Counted from the first letter of the stretch, positions 42,159 to 52,199 are shown. The stretch: DNA of 64,000 nucleotides from Bacillus safensis (GCA_030159235.1 BSBG01000007.1:102504-166503), one strand, 5' to 3'. A program made the numbers and translations. The notes: generated by a model not told the origin, from the sequence alone.

Positions 42159-44426
42159 ATGAAAGGAAGCGATCAAGTGAAAAGAATACCAGTCATTTTC
42201 CTCAGATATATTGTCTTCTTTATTCCAGCGATCATTCTCAGTGTCATGGTGTGGAACCATTACCAAGATGATTTGTCAGATGGAAAAGTAACAGAGAATA
42301 ACGTCAAACGAATTTTTACATTTGATCAAGGCAAACGAGTGGTGAGTGCTGTATCAAAAGACCAGCAGCTCCATGTTGAAATGATTGATCCTCATTCAGG
42401 AAAAAGAATCAGCGGATGGACGGCAGCAAGCGATCCTTTTCAAGAAATGTGGCCATCCATTCAAGGAAACAATCTCTTGCTTGCTTTTAAGAATAAACAC
42501 GGACAGCTAATAATCGAGAAGCTGTCTCCAGATGGAGAAAAGAAAGAGCTCGCTCAACAGAAACTACAGATTCCCTCATTTTTAAAGACAAATACATACC
42601 AATGGAATGGACGGCTCGTATTTACAGGAGAAATGGAAGGCTCCGCTGCGGTCATTGGTGAGCTGAAGAACGGGCAATTTTATGTACACAATCTTAACGA
42701 ACTAAAGCTGCCGGCTAGGCCAGTCTCCATGGATGCTGTCATGAATTCCTTTAGAGGACAGACCCCTATTCCTATATTTGAAGTCTCCTTGAAAAATGAC
42801 CAGAAGGCTTATGTCAGTGGCATTTCAAACGAGAAGCATCAGCTTGGCGTCTATGTCTCCAAAAACGCTGAACCGTTTAGCCTTGTTAATGATGCGGTTG
42901 AAAAGCGTCTGCAAAAAACGATCGGATCATCACAAGACTTTGCTGTTGCTACCGAATCGGAATATCCAAAAAGGGCAAGAAAAGTGAATGCAGATGGAAG
43001 GCTTGGGGAAGTCGTTCCGACACCAAAGCCGATATACCAAACCTATGTTTACCAGCTCAATGAGGAAGAAGTGCTGATTGCAGGCTCTACAGCAAAGGAC
43101 GAAGCAAAAGGAAAGGTGACCGGGTATATTTATAACCATCGCACGAATAAAGCGGTGTCTGCCAGCAAGATTTTTCAATCGTTGTCTTATGAATCCTTAC
43201 AAAGAGAAGAGCTCTCTTTCAATAAAAATGTGAAGAGCAATTGGCTCTATTATTCATTTAACAATCAATTAACGGGTGCATATGAGACAAAAAGCAGCCA
43301 GCTAAAGGAATTTCCTTTGCAGAAAATCATCTCAATTGAAAACGCAAGTCCTGCTCATCAAACGTCATTTGATACCTTTACACAATATGTGATGAAAGGC
43401 GGGCCTCTTATTCTCAACTGGGCGATATGGCTCTTGATACCACTGCTATTATTTGTGCTTGCCATCTTCCTGCCGCCTATTTTAAGACTGGTCAGAAAGA
43501 ACAAGATCAAGGATAGTGTCACCTTACAAGCTTATATTGTGTCCGTGAAAGAAACGGGCACCTATATCAACGAACAACCAGTTGTCAGCATGCGTCTTCA
43601 ATTTGAATATGAAGGACAGAACATAGAAAAGACGGTTAAAACGGTTGTACCCTACACCCAGATACCACAGCCAGGCCAGCGAATCGTCATTCATTATGAT
43701 CCGAAGAAGCAAAAGGCGATGCTTTTAAAAGAGGGAGACGCCTCGCAGCCAAGCGAGCCAAAATTCATCAAAGGCGCTGTTTTAAGAAAAATAGAATCAT
43801 ATGGAACGGTAGGACGAGGCACCATCTTATCTCTCACATTTGAATTAGATCAGAATACGTATATCATTCCGATGATTCAAGCCGCTGGTTTTGAATTTAG
43901 AACAGGAGAAAAAGCTGATCTCGTCGACATTAACGGCCAGCTGAAAATGGCTGCCTATGGTCATGAAGTACTGAATCGATCAGGGAAAGATGTGACGTTA
44001 ACAGGAATCATTCAGCGTGTGAAGCAATATCCAGTTGCTATTTATGAACAAAAACCTATCCAGCTGGATGTGACGGTTTCAAGCGGAGATCACTCCATCA
44101 CAAAAACGGTCAGCCAATTCATCCCTGACCATATGCAGGTCTCAGCAGGAACACAAATCACGATCCAGACAAAGAAAGAAGAGCTGGAGAGAGAAAATGC
44201 TCTGTTGCAAGAGAAACAAGGAAGTGCAAAAGTGACCAAAGTCGAATTTGCTGGCGTCATCGGTAATCTTCCGTTAGCAAACATTCAGATTGAGAGAAAT
44301 GGCATGATGTATGAAGTCGAACAGCCAATCGATCCAATCACTAGCGTATTGCCTGGTGATGAATTATGGGTAGCGTATCACGACATGACGCGTCAAGCAG
44401 CCATTGTGAAATATGCATCGATTTAA
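42159..44426 (+). CDS. large membrane protein with four tandem DUF3592-like beta modules
   Basis: A 755-residue protein. One N-terminal helix (residues ~13-31), an extracellular region of about 380 residues resembling a beta-propeller-like sensor, a second helix (about 418-443), and a cytosolic part of four repeating beta modules (about 456-530, 538-602, 610-673, 690-753). Each repeat has strand-turn patterns of the form V..G.I..L...E..G..Y.. followed by VP.....GD.V.V.YD. The first is closest to DUF3592. No enzyme motif seen. Divergent from three tiny membrane genes. Confidence 0.75.
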   Translation: MKGSDQVKRIPVIFLRYIVFFIPAIILSVMVWNHYQDDLSDGKVTENNVKRIFTFDQGKRVVSAVSKDQQLHVEMIDPHSGKRISGWTAASDPFQEMWPSIQGNNLLLAFKNKHGQLIIEKLSPDGEKKELAQQKLQIPSFLKTNTYQWNGRLVFTGEMEGSAAVIGELKNGQFYVHNLNELKLPARPVSMDAVMNSFRGQTPIPIFEVSLKNDQKAYVSGISNEKHQLGVYVSKNAEPFSLVNDAVEKRLQKTIGSSQDFAVATESEYPKRARKVNADGRLGEVVPTPKPIYQTYVYQLNEEEVLIAGSTAKDEAKGKVTGYIYNHRTNKAVSASKIFQSLSYESLQREELSFNKNVKSNWLYYSFNNQLTGAYETKSSQLKEFPLQKIISIENASPAHQTSFDTFTQYVMKGGPLILNWAIWLLIPLLLFVLAIFLPPILRLVRKNKIKDSVTLQAYIVSVKETGTYINEQPVVSMRLQFEYEGQNIEKTVKTVVPYTQIPQPGQRIVIHYDPKKQKAMLLKEGDASQPSEPKFIKGAVLRKIESYGTVGRGTILSLTFELDQNTYIIPMIQAAGFEFRTGEKADLVDINGQLKMAAYGHEVLNRSGKDVTLTGIIQRVKQYPVAIYEQKPIQLDVTVSSGDHSITKTVSQFIPDHMQVSAGTQITIQTKKEELERENALLQEKQGSAKVTKVEFAGVIGNLPLANIQIERNGMMYEVEQPIDPITSVLPGDELWVAYHDMTRQAAIVKYASI

Positions 44427-44465
44427 AAAAGCGTTCCTTTATTGGAATACTTCAGAGTGAAGACA

Positions 44466-44501
44466 AAGGGCTAAAACGAATATCGTTTTAGCCCTTTTTT
44501 G
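44466..44501. terminator. bidirectional terminator between the 755-residue protein gene and ydzA
   Basis: AAAGGGCTAAAACGA / TATCGTTTTAGCCCTTTTTT, a strong symmetric hairpin. It shares the AAAGGGCTAAAA arm seen beside both repeat copies. Confidence 0.9.
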
Positions 44502-44502
44502 A

Positions 44503-44799
44503 TTAAGCTTTTGTATCATATTGGCGGAGCACCTTATCGTAGGCGAAGTTGCCAAAAGGAATGAACGCCGCAAAAAAACCGGCGATGGACCATTTCAAAT
44601 GCCAGCGAACTTTAAATGTCACATATGCCAAAACGAGCATATAGATGACAAACAATGCGCCATGAAGAGAGCCTACAATGGTGACTGCCATCGGAATATC
44701 CGCAAAATATTTTAGAGGCATGGCAATTAAAAGAAGGGTTAAAAGAGACATACCCTCAATAAAACCCGCCTGTCGCAGACGGCTAATACTTGTATGCAT
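44503..44799 (-). CDS. ydzA: DUF3817 integral membrane protein (YdzA-like)
   Basis: A 98-residue protein with three helices; DUF3817 pattern GFIEGMSLLTLLLIAMPLKY, then GSLHGALFVIYMLVLAYV and IAGFFAAFIPFGNFAYDK. ATG 44799 follows AGGAGG. Same position near topB in B. subtilis. Function unknown. Confidence 0.88.
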   Translation of the reverse strand: MHTSISRLRQAGFIEGMSLLTLLLIAMPLKYFADIPMAVTIVGSLHGALFVIYMLVLAYVTFKVRWHLKWSIAGFFAAFIPFGNFAYDKVLRQYDTKA

Positions 44800-44928
44800 A
44801 TACAAATCCTCCTGTATAAAAGCTAGTTTCTCATCTTCTAATATAAACGAAAGATCGTCTAGACATGCTGAAATCTACGAAAAATTCAAAATATGTTCAT
44901 GTAATGCTTAAAAAATGGGAAAAGCCCT

Positions 44929-45603
44929 TTACTTTTTGCTGGTTTCAGAGAGTACTTGCTTTAAATGCATCACATCATGTAATAAATGCTCCCTCATTGC
45001 TTGAACGGCTTCTAGGGAACGGCGCTTCTTTATTTCAGAATAGATGGCTGTATGCTCTCTTTGAATCGTCTCAGCACGAGCCCCGCCGCTAAAATGGAAG
45101 ATGCGGCAAAAGTGAATAAGTGCATTTACGTGATTCAATTGTTTGGCTAAGCGGTCATTGTGACTCGCCAAAATGATTTTTTGGTGAAAGGCTTCATGTA
45201 ACTGGACGATGTCTTTAGATGGCAGCTGCTGCTGGATCGCTTCGTCCGCGTGCGTGAGGACCTGCTCAATTTCATCCATTTCTCTTTGACCGGCTTCCTT
45301 ACAGGCAAGCTCAACAGCAAGCGTTTCTAAGGACACCCGAATTTGATAAAGCTCCTCGACATCTTTTTCTGTTAACGTATAGACGGAGTAGCCTGATCGA
45401 TGATCGGCGATTAAGAGCTCGTCTTTTTCTAAAAGTCTCATCGCCTCTCTAACCGGTGACCGGCTTACGCCAAATTGCTTGGCAAGCTGTGTCTCATTGA
45501 TGCGCTCTCCCGGTTGAAACTGTCCATCAAATATCATTTGCTTCAGCTGTTCATAAAATTGCAAATGATATGGTGCTGGTTTTTCAATCTCGAATGAATT
45601 CAT
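44929..45603 (-). CDS. GntR-family regulator, FadR/FCD subfamily
   Basis: A 224-residue regulator with an N-terminal wHTH (INETQLAKQFGVSRSPVREAMRLLEKDELL) and a helical FCD ligand domain with the usual metal His/Asp set (EAFHQKIILASHND, HTAIYSEIKK). ATG 45603 follows GAGGGA. FCD regulators respond to small organic acids. It may control the exporter and the tartrate dehydrogenase nearby, but no shared site was proven. Confidence 0.85.
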   Translation of the reverse strand: MNSFEIEKPAPYHLQFYEQLKQMIFDGQFQPGERINETQLAKQFGVSRSPVREAMRLLEKDELLIADHRSGYSVYTLTEKDVEELYQIRVSLETLAVELACKEAGQREMDEIEQVLTHADEAIQQQLPSKDIVQLHEAFHQKIILASHNDRLAKQLNHVNALIHFCRIFHFSGGARAETIQREHTAIYSEIKKRRSLEAVQAMREHLLHDVMHLKQVLSETSKK

Positions 45604-45757
45604 TCCATCGTTCCCTCTTTTATACATCCTCTTTTGTCTCATGTTATCCAAGTTCTTCCCGCTAGGCAAGCCTGCATCGATAAGTCAATATCGTACAATC
45701 CAAGAGAAAAAGGGTGTGCTACACTAATGATGAACTCAGTGAAAAGAGGGGATCGAC

Positions 45758-46579
45758 ATGAACATACAAGAGGAACGAACTGTACATTTTGATCAAGACT
45801 TACAAATAGAGGCGTATCGCTTTCATGCCATCATCAAAAAGTTCCCAAAACATTTTCATACATACTATGTGATTGGATTTATTGAAGGCGGTCAAAGACG
45901 TATGTTCTGCCAAAATCAAGAATACATCATTGAAAAAGGAGATATCCTTCTTTTCAATCCGTACGATAATCACGGATGTGAACAAGTTGATCACAAGCCG
46001 CTAGATTATCGCAGCTTAAATATTGAACCAGAGTTGCTGGAGAAGGTCTTTCAGCACAAGCCGCATTTTAAAGCCCCTGTGGTTTCACAAAGTGAACTAG
46101 CAAAGCAATTATATGATCTTCATCAAATGATCACAGAAGAAGCTCCTGCTTTGAATAAACAGGAAGCCTTTTACTTTTTGATGAAGCAGTTGATCGAAAC
46201 CTATTCTGATACACCAGAGGAAAAAATATCAGCAGCCAATGCCAATGAACAAAAAGTCCAAGACGTACAGCAATATATTGAAACACATCTCACGGAAAAT
46301 ATATCGTTAGATGACTTAGGTGAGCTTGTGTCCATGAACAAATATTCATTGCTGCGTGCTTTTACAAAGTTCAGAGGGATTACGCCGTATCGTTATTTAC
46401 AGACAATCAGGGTGAACTATGCGAAGGAACTTCTCGCCAAAGGAATGAAGCCAATAGATGTAGCTGCTGCCGCTGGATTTTCTGATCAAAGTCATTTGAC
46501 TCACTTCTTTTCGGAATTTATTGGGCTTACGCCAGGGCAGTATCAGCAAATTTTTGCGAAGCAGGTAACAACAAAATGA
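45758..46579 (+). CDS. AraC-family regulator with cupin sensor
   Basis: A 273-residue protein: N-terminal cupin-type domain (KHFHTYYVIGFIEGGQRRMF, FNPYDNHG) and C-terminal double HTH (ISLDDLGELVSMNKYSLLRAFTKFRGITPYRYLQTIRV; IDVAAAAGFSDQSHLTHFFSEF). It overlaps the DMT exporter by 4 bp, so it likely regulates that exporter. Effector unknown. Confidence 0.87.
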   Translation: MNIQEERTVHFDQDLQIEAYRFHAIIKKFPKHFHTYYVIGFIEGGQRRMFCQNQEYIIEKGDILLFNPYDNHGCEQVDHKPLDYRSLNIEPELLEKVFQHKPHFKAPVVSQSELAKQLYDLHQMITEEAPALNKQEAFYFLMKQLIETYSDTPEEKISAANANEQKVQDVQQYIETHLTENISLDDLGELVSMNKYSLLRAFTKFRGITPYRYLQTIRVNYAKELLAKGMKPIDVAAAAGFSDQSHLTHFFSEFIGLTPGQYQQIFAKQVTTK

Positions 46580-47508
46580 AAAATAAACAGCTTCTTGGTC
46601 ATCTAGCGGCCATGTTCACCATTTTTTTATGGGGATCTACCTTTATATCAACCAAAATATTATTAACGGCTTTTTCTCCAACAGAGATTTTATTTTTTCG
46701 TTTTTTCCTTGGGTACCTTGCCCTGATGATCATTTATCCAGTCACCATGAAGGTGCAGCGTAGAAAGCATGAAGGGATGTTTGCGCTTGCAGGGTTATGC
46801 GGTGTGGTCTTATACTATTTTTTAGAAAATGTTGCACTTACCTATACGTTCGCTTCGAATGCAGGTGTCATCAGCTCCGTTGTCCCATTCTTCTCTTTTC
46901 TATTGTCTTATTTTTTATTAAAAGATGAGCCGCTGCACAGCCGATTTTTCATAGGCTTTTTCATCGCGATGATGGGAATTGTACTGATTAGTTTTAATGG
47001 GATGACGACATTCCAATTGAATCCGCTCGGTGATGCTTTAGCATTTATGGCTACCATTGTCTGGGCATTTTATTCCATTCTATCGAAAATGATCAATCAA
47101 TATGGCTACCATATTATTCAAGTGACGAGACGTGTCTTCTTTTACGGGCTGCTATGGATGATCCCACTGATCTGGCATTTTAAGATTCGTTTAGATTGGG
47201 AGCGGTTGACGAATCCATCGTTTGCCTTCCACTTGCTGTTTTTAGGCGTCTTTGCATCTGCTATTTGTTTTCTGACATGGAGCTTTTCCGTGAAGACGAT
47301 CGGTGTGGTGAAATCAAGTGTGTATATTTATGGAGTGCCCATTATCACGATGATCATTTCAATGATCGTTCTTCACGAGAGACTGACACTCATGTCAGTG
47401 ATCGGAACTGTACTGACCTTAGGCGGGTTGCTGCTCTCAGATAAAAAAGGTGCGGGAAGAAAGAAACAGAAACCCGGTGTGCTCTTGCAGGATAAAAAGG
47501 CGCTTTGA
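46576..47508 (+). CDS. EamA/DMT-family transporter
   Basis: A 310-residue permease with ten membrane segments arranged as two EamA repeats (LWGSTFISTKILL ... and WAFYSILSKMINQ). Basic C-terminal tail RKKQKPG. Translation starts at an ATG overlapping the AraC stop. Family members export amino acids, purines or drugs. Specificity unknown. Confidence 0.85.
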   Translation: MKNKQLLGHLAAMFTIFLWGSTFISTKILLTAFSPTEILFFRFFLGYLALMIIYPVTMKVQRRKHEGMFALAGLCGVVLYYFLENVALTYTFASNAGVISSVVPFFSFLLSYFLLKDEPLHSRFFIGFFIAMMGIVLISFNGMTTFQLNPLGDALAFMATIVWAFYSILSKMINQYGYHIIQVTRRVFFYGLLWMIPLIWHFKIRLDWERLTNPSFAFHLLFLGVFASAICFLTWSFSVKTIGVVKSSVYIYGVPIITMIISMIVLHERLTLMSVIGTVLTLGGLLLSDKKGAGRKKQKPGVLLQDKKAL

Positions 47509-47524
47509 TCAAAAAGCGTCTTTT
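47495..47524 (+). terminator. terminator overlapping the EamA gene end
   Basis: GGCGCTTT / AAAGCGTC (one G-T pair) followed by TTTTG. Separates the AraC-EamA unit from the dehydrogenase gene. Confidence 0.6.
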
Positions 47525-47568
47525 GTCCATTGTAAGAGCAGGCACTCTTTAGTAAACTCATTTTAAAT

Positions 47569-47583
47569 GGTCGACGGTCGACC
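47569..47583 (+). promoter_or_regulatory. palindromic operator candidate before the dehydrogenase gene
   Basis: GGTCGAC-G-GTCGACC, a perfect 7-1-7 dyad 10 bp after a possible -10 (TAAACT, with TTGTAA 17 bp before). The place is that of a repressor site. The nearby GntR-FCD protein is one candidate. Confidence 0.5.
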
Positions 47584-47605
47584 GAAAGCGAAGGGGGAAA
47601 AATCA

Positions 47606-48661
47606 ATGAAGCATTTGTCAATTGCAGCGATACCAGGTGACGGGGTTGGGAAGGAAGTTGTGCCTGAAGCCTTGCGAGTATTGAAAGCGGTATCAGAGGT
47701 GCATGGCGGCCTGTCTTTTACCTTTCAGGATTTTCCGTGGAGCTGTGAATATTATTTAGAGCATGGCGAAATGATGCCGAAGGATGGACTGGAACAACTG
47801 AAGGCATTTGACAGCATTTTCTTAGGGGCAGTCGGAGATGCCAATTTAGTGCCGGATCATGTATCGCTTTGGGGATTGCTGATTAAAATTAGACGTGAAT
47901 TTGAACAGGTCATTAACGTAAGACCTGCAAAACAGCTGAGCGGAATACGTTCACCGCTTACTCAGCCAAAGGATTTTGACCTTCTTGTTGTAAGAGAAAA
48001 CGGAGAAGGGGAGTATAGTGAAATTGGGGGGCGCATCTATCAAGGAGAAGATCAGCTTGCCATTCAAAATGCTGTTTTCTCAAGAAAAGGGACAGAGCGA
48101 GCCATGCGCTTTGCTTTCCAATTAGCAGAAAAGCGACGAAAGCATGTGACAAGTGCAACCAAATCGAATGGAATCGTCCATACAATGCCATTTTGGGATG
48201 AAGTGTTTCAAGACGTATCAAAGGATTATCCAGAAGTGACAGCAGACTCACAGCACATTGATGCACTCTCAGCCTTCTTTGTGACAAGACCAGAGAAATT
48301 CGATGTGATTGTTGCCAGTAATTTATTTGGCGATATTTTAACTGATCTTGGGGCAGCCATTATGGGAAGCATTGGCGTTGCGCCTGCAGCCAATATCAAT
48401 GTGAATGGCAAATATCCATCCATGTTTGAACCTGTACACGGATCAGCCCCAGATATTGCGGGGAAAGAAATCGCCAATCCAATCGGTCAAATTTGGACTG
48501 CTAAACTCATGCTTGATCATTTCGGAGAGGAAGAACTGGGCACACACTTGCTTGAAATCATCGAATCAGTCACAGCAGACGGCTTTTTAACGGCAGATAT
48601 CGGCGGAGCCTATCAAACTCAAGAGGTCACAAACGAAATCATCAAGCGCCTGAAGAAATAA
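47606..48661 (+). CDS. ycsA: tartrate/D-malate dehydrogenase (YcsA-like)
   Basis: A 351-residue isocitrate/isopropylmalate dehydrogenase-family enzyme: AAIPGDGVGKEVVPEALRVL, the LLVVRENGEGEYSEIG substrate loop, TSATKSNG, DILTDLGAAIMG and EPVHGSAPDIAGK. The substrate loop resembles B. subtilis YcsA (tartrate dehydrogenase / D-malate dehydrogenase, NAD and Mn dependent). ATG 47606 follows AAGGGGGA. Confidence 0.88.
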   Translation: MKHLSIAAIPGDGVGKEVVPEALRVLKAVSEVHGGLSFTFQDFPWSCEYYLEHGEMMPKDGLEQLKAFDSIFLGAVGDANLVPDHVSLWGLLIKIRREFEQVINVRPAKQLSGIRSPLTQPKDFDLLVVRENGEGEYSEIGGRIYQGEDQLAIQNAVFSRKGTERAMRFAFQLAEKRRKHVTSATKSNGIVHTMPFWDEVFQDVSKDYPEVTADSQHIDALSAFFVTRPEKFDVIVASNLFGDILTDLGAAIMGSIGVAPAANINVNGKYPSMFEPVHGSAPDIAGKEIANPIGQIWTAKLMLDHFGEEELGTHLLEIIESVTADGFLTADIGGAYQTQEVTNEIIKRLKK

Positions 48662-48733
48662 TCCATCATTAGAACCGCATCTCCACGTCTGCTATAATAA
48701 AAGGATGGATAGAAGAAAGAGATGTGAAATCTA

Positions 48734-50920
48734 GTGTCAAAAACAGTTGTATTAGCAGAGAAACCTTCAGTAGGACGTGACTTAGCGCGTGTGCTGAAGT
48801 GTCATAAAAAAGGAAATGGTTTTTTAGAAGGAGATCAATACATTGTGACGTGGGCGCTTGGCCATTTGGTCACACTGGCTGATCCAGAAGGCTACGGACA
48901 GGAATTTCAATCCTGGCGTTTAGAAGATTTACCGATCATTCCAGAGCCGCTCAAGCTTGTTGTTATGAAAAAGACAGGAAAACAATTTCAAGCAGTAAAA
49001 GCGCAGCTTGCAAGAAAAGATGTGAAAGACATTGTCATCGCTACAGATGCTGGACGTGAAGGAGAGCTTGTTGCAAGGTGGATTCTTGAAAAAGCGCATG
49101 TGAAAAAGCCGCTGAAACGTCTATGGATCTCATCTGTTACGGATAAAGCGATTCAAGAAGGCTTCAAACGATTAAAAGACGGCAGAGAATATGATAACCT
49201 GTATCGCTCGGCTGTTGCGCGTGCAGAGGCAGACTGGATTGTAGGGATCAACGCAACAAGAGCGCTGACAACCAAGTTCAATGCACAGCTTTCTTGCGGA
49301 CGGGTACAAACACCAACGATTGCCATGATCGCCAAACGAGAAGAAGACATTCAGCAATTTCAGCCGAAGCCGTTCTATGGCCTGACTGCACAAGTGGATG
49401 GACTTACGCTGACTTGGCAGGATGCGAAAACAAAGCAAAACCGCACATTCCAAGAGAATGTCATAAAAGAGCGTTTGGCAGGGTGTAAAGGAAAACCAGC
49501 AGTGATTGATGCGTTGAAAAAAACGGCGAAAAAAGCGTTTGCTCCAGGGCTATATGACCTGACAGAATTGCAGCGTGATGCCCATAAACGCTATGGCTTC
49601 TCTGCGAAAGAAACATTGTCTACGCTTCAGCGATTGTATGAGCAGCATAAGCTCGTCACATATCCACGTACAGATTCACGTTTTATTTCAGAGGATATCG
49701 TTCCTACATTAAAAGATCGTTTAAAAGGAATGAACGTCAGACCATACACGCAGCATGTGAACCGTATTTTACAATCAGGTGTGAAAGCACACAAAGGCTT
49801 CGTCAACGATGCAAAAGTGTCAGATCACCATGCAATCATTCCAACTGAGGAAGAGCTGTATCCTGGTGCATTAAGTGATAAAGAGCGTAAATTATATGAC
49901 CTCATTGCCAAACGATTCCTTGCTGTCCTCATGAATCCTTTTGAATACGAGGAAACAACGGTTATCGCCAAAATAGGCAGTGAAACATTCACAGCAAAAG
50001 GGAAAACCGTGCAATCAGCCGGCTGGAAGGCTGTGTACGATGATTCCTATGAAGATGAGGAATCAGCCGAAGCAGATCAGCATCTGCCACAACTTTCAGA
50101 AGGACAGTCACTTGACGTACGACAGCTGAAAGAAACAAAGGGAGAAACGAAACCTCCTGCCCGTTTTAATGAAGCCACCCTGCTATCTGCTATGGAGAAC
50201 CCAGCGGCATTTATGCAGAACCAAGAAAAGGACTTAGTGAAAACCCTTGGTGAAACAGGTGGTCTAGGAACTGTAGCAACAAGAGCTGATATTATTGAAA
50301 AGCTGTTCAATAGCTTCTTAATCGAGAAAAAGGGCAAAGACATTTTCATCACATCAAAAGGGAAGCAGCTGCTCTCCTTTGTGCCTGAAGACTTAAAGTC
50401 TCCTGCGTTAACAGCGGAATGGGAACAAAAGCTTTCTAAAATCGCAAAAGGACAGCTGAAGGCTTCTCAATTCATGAGTGAAATGAAGTCATATGCAAAA
50501 CAAGCTGTATCTGAAATCAAACAGACGAACCAAACCTTTAAGCATGATAATGTCACTGGCACCCATTGTCCTGACTGCGGAAAACTCATGCTGAAAGTCA
50601 ATGGAAAACATGGCACAATGCTTGTGTGTCAGGACCGGGAATGCGGGCACCGAAAAAATGTGGCGAAGAAAACAAATGCGCGCTGCCCGAACTGTCATAA
50701 AAAGCTCGAGCTGCGCGGAGAAGGCGATGGCAAAATTTTTGCTTGTGTGTGCGGTCATAGAGAAAAGCTGTCTGTTTTCGAAAAACGCAAATCACAATCC
50801 AATCAAAAGAGAGCCAGTAAGCATGATGTGTCTAAATATATGAAGAAACAAAAGAAAGTGGAAGAACCAATCAATAACGCACTGGCTGAACAATTAAAGA
50901 AACTAAAATTAGATCAATAG
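48734..50920 (+). CDS. topB: DNA topoisomerase III
   Basis: A 728-residue type IA topoisomerase. Toprim domain VVLAEKPSVGRDLARVL with ATDAGREGELVARWI; catalytic Tyr in LVTYPRTDSRFI; a C-terminal Zn region with CPDCGKLML, CQDRECGHRK, CPNCHKKL and CVCGHREK, and a Lys-rich tail. It decatenates replication or recombination intermediates. Start GTG 48734. In B. subtilis lrpC precedes it; not so here. Confidence 0.95.
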   Translation: MSKTVVLAEKPSVGRDLARVLKCHKKGNGFLEGDQYIVTWALGHLVTLADPEGYGQEFQSWRLEDLPIIPEPLKLVVMKKTGKQFQAVKAQLARKDVKDIVIATDAGREGELVARWILEKAHVKKPLKRLWISSVTDKAIQEGFKRLKDGREYDNLYRSAVARAEADWIVGINATRALTTKFNAQLSCGRVQTPTIAMIAKREEDIQQFQPKPFYGLTAQVDGLTLTWQDAKTKQNRTFQENVIKERLAGCKGKPAVIDALKKTAKKAFAPGLYDLTELQRDAHKRYGFSAKETLSTLQRLYEQHKLVTYPRTDSRFISEDIVPTLKDRLKGMNVRPYTQHVNRILQSGVKAHKGFVNDAKVSDHHAIIPTEEELYPGALSDKERKLYDLIAKRFLAVLMNPFEYEETTVIAKIGSETFTAKGKTVQSAGWKAVYDDSYEDEESAEADQHLPQLSEGQSLDVRQLKETKGETKPPARFNEATLLSAMENPAAFMQNQEKDLVKTLGETGGLGTVATRADIIEKLFNSFLIEKKGKDIFITSKGKQLLSFVPEDLKSPALTAEWEQKLSKIAKGQLKASQFMSEMKSYAKQAVSEIKQTNQTFKHDNVTGTHCPDCGKLMLKVNGKHGTMLVCQDRECGHRKNVAKKTNARCPNCHKKLELRGEGDGKIFACVCGHREKLSVFEKRKSQSNQKRASKHDVSKYMKKQKKVEEPINNALAEQLKKLKLDQ

Positions 50921-50928
50921 TAGTGTAG

Positions 50929-50956
50929 AAACCCATGCAGAAACGCATGGGTTTTT
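50929..50956 (+). terminator. intrinsic terminator of topB
   Basis: AAACCCATGC / GCATGGGTTTTT. Confidence 0.88.
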
Positions 50957-51116
50957 CAGTTAAATCAAGTATATCGGCATATTGTTTTTCTGAAAATGGG
51001 AATATGTGTGCGAAAAGACTCGTAATTTGGTATAAAATATTTATTTAAATTTTAACAAAAACACTCTATAATAAATCGATGGATGCTAAGAGAACGGGAG
51101 TTGAAAGGGGACACGA

Positions 51117-52199
51117 ATGGTTACAGCCATACATCGCACGGCTATTATTTTACTCATTGTCATTCTACTAGGCGGATGTACCTGGAAACAGCAGAAAGAA
51201 TCAGCTGATCCAGAGTCAGCACAGCCTGTACTGCCTGGAGAATATTTTATTACGCACCACTTAATGACAGATCAAGGCATGATTCGCACCTCTTTTGCAG
51301 AGCAGCACATCTACTTATCTGAATCGCTTGGACTTTGGATGGATTATCTAGTTCGAAAAAATGATCAAAATTTGTTTGATCAACAATTTGGTGTCCTGCA
51401 AGATCAATTTTTATTAGACCATCACCTTCTCAGCTGGCAAATCGAATCTCATCAAAAAAGTAAGGTCAATGCTTTAGTCGATGATTTACGTGTAGTCGCA
51501 GCACTGCAAAAGGCAGATCGTTTGTGGGAGAAGTCAGCGTATCAAACGACAGCAAAAGAAATCGCACAAGCGTTAAAAGACAAAAACATGTATAAAGGCA
51601 TATTGACCGATTACTATGATGCATCGACACAGAAAACTTCACACACCATCACACTCTCATATATAGACCCAACAGCAATCAAAGAAATGAAATCCCTTCA
51701 AATATTCACAAAACAAATGGCGAGTAACCAATTGGTCATTCTAAAACATGCACCGAGGAAAAAAGGATTCTTTCCAAAATCCTATGACATAAAGAAAAAA
51801 ACCTATTCATTTGACCAAGAAATTCATATGATCGATCAACTTTATACGGCTCTACATGCCGATCGTGCAAAGGTGAATACATCCTCGATTATGAAATGGC
51901 TGAAAACGGCTTTTAAAGAAGACGGAAAACTGTACGGGAGATATAAGCTGAGCACTTTGCAGCCATCTGTGACGTATGAATCGCCTTCGGTATATGCGCT
52001 CGTCATCTTGTTTGCTCTTAAACAAAATGAGCTGGAATTCGCAAAAGATGTGTATGACCGGATGAAAGAATTACAAATTAAAGATCCTCTTAAGGCATAT
52101 TACGGAGGATACATGAACGAAAATGACACGCACTCATTTGACAACCTATTGCCTCTAATTGCAGAAAGGGAGCTTTTTAATGAATCGGTTATTCAGTAA
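51117..52199 (+). CDS. ydaJ: lipoprotein, probable glycoside hydrolase (YdaJ)
   Basis: A 360-residue lipoprotein with lipobox LGGC (Cys21). The mature protein is an all-helical alpha-toroid type fold, consistent with the GH8-like assignment I recall for B. subtilis YdaJ (SLGLWMDYLVRKNDQNLF near the start). It begins the ydaJKLMN cluster for an exopolysaccharide under c-di-GMP control. An AT-rich upstream region has TATAAT at 51067-51072 as a possible -10. It overlaps ydaK. Confidence 0.85.
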   Translation: MVTAIHRTAIILLIVILLGGCTWKQQKESADPESAQPVLPGEYFITHHLMTDQGMIRTSFAEQHIYLSESLGLWMDYLVRKNDQNLFDQQFGVLQDQFLLDHHLLSWQIESHQKSKVNALVDDLRVVAALQKADRLWEKSAYQTTAKEIAQALKDKNMYKGILTDYYDASTQKTSHTITLSYIDPTAIKEMKSLQIFTKQMASNQLVILKHAPRKKGFFPKSYDIKKKTYSFDQEIHMIDQLYTALHADRAKVNTSSIMKWLKTAFKEDGKLYGRYKLSTLQPSVTYESPSVYALVILFALKQNELEFAKDVYDRMKELQIKDPLKAYYGGYMNENDTHSFDNLLPLIAERELFNESVIQ

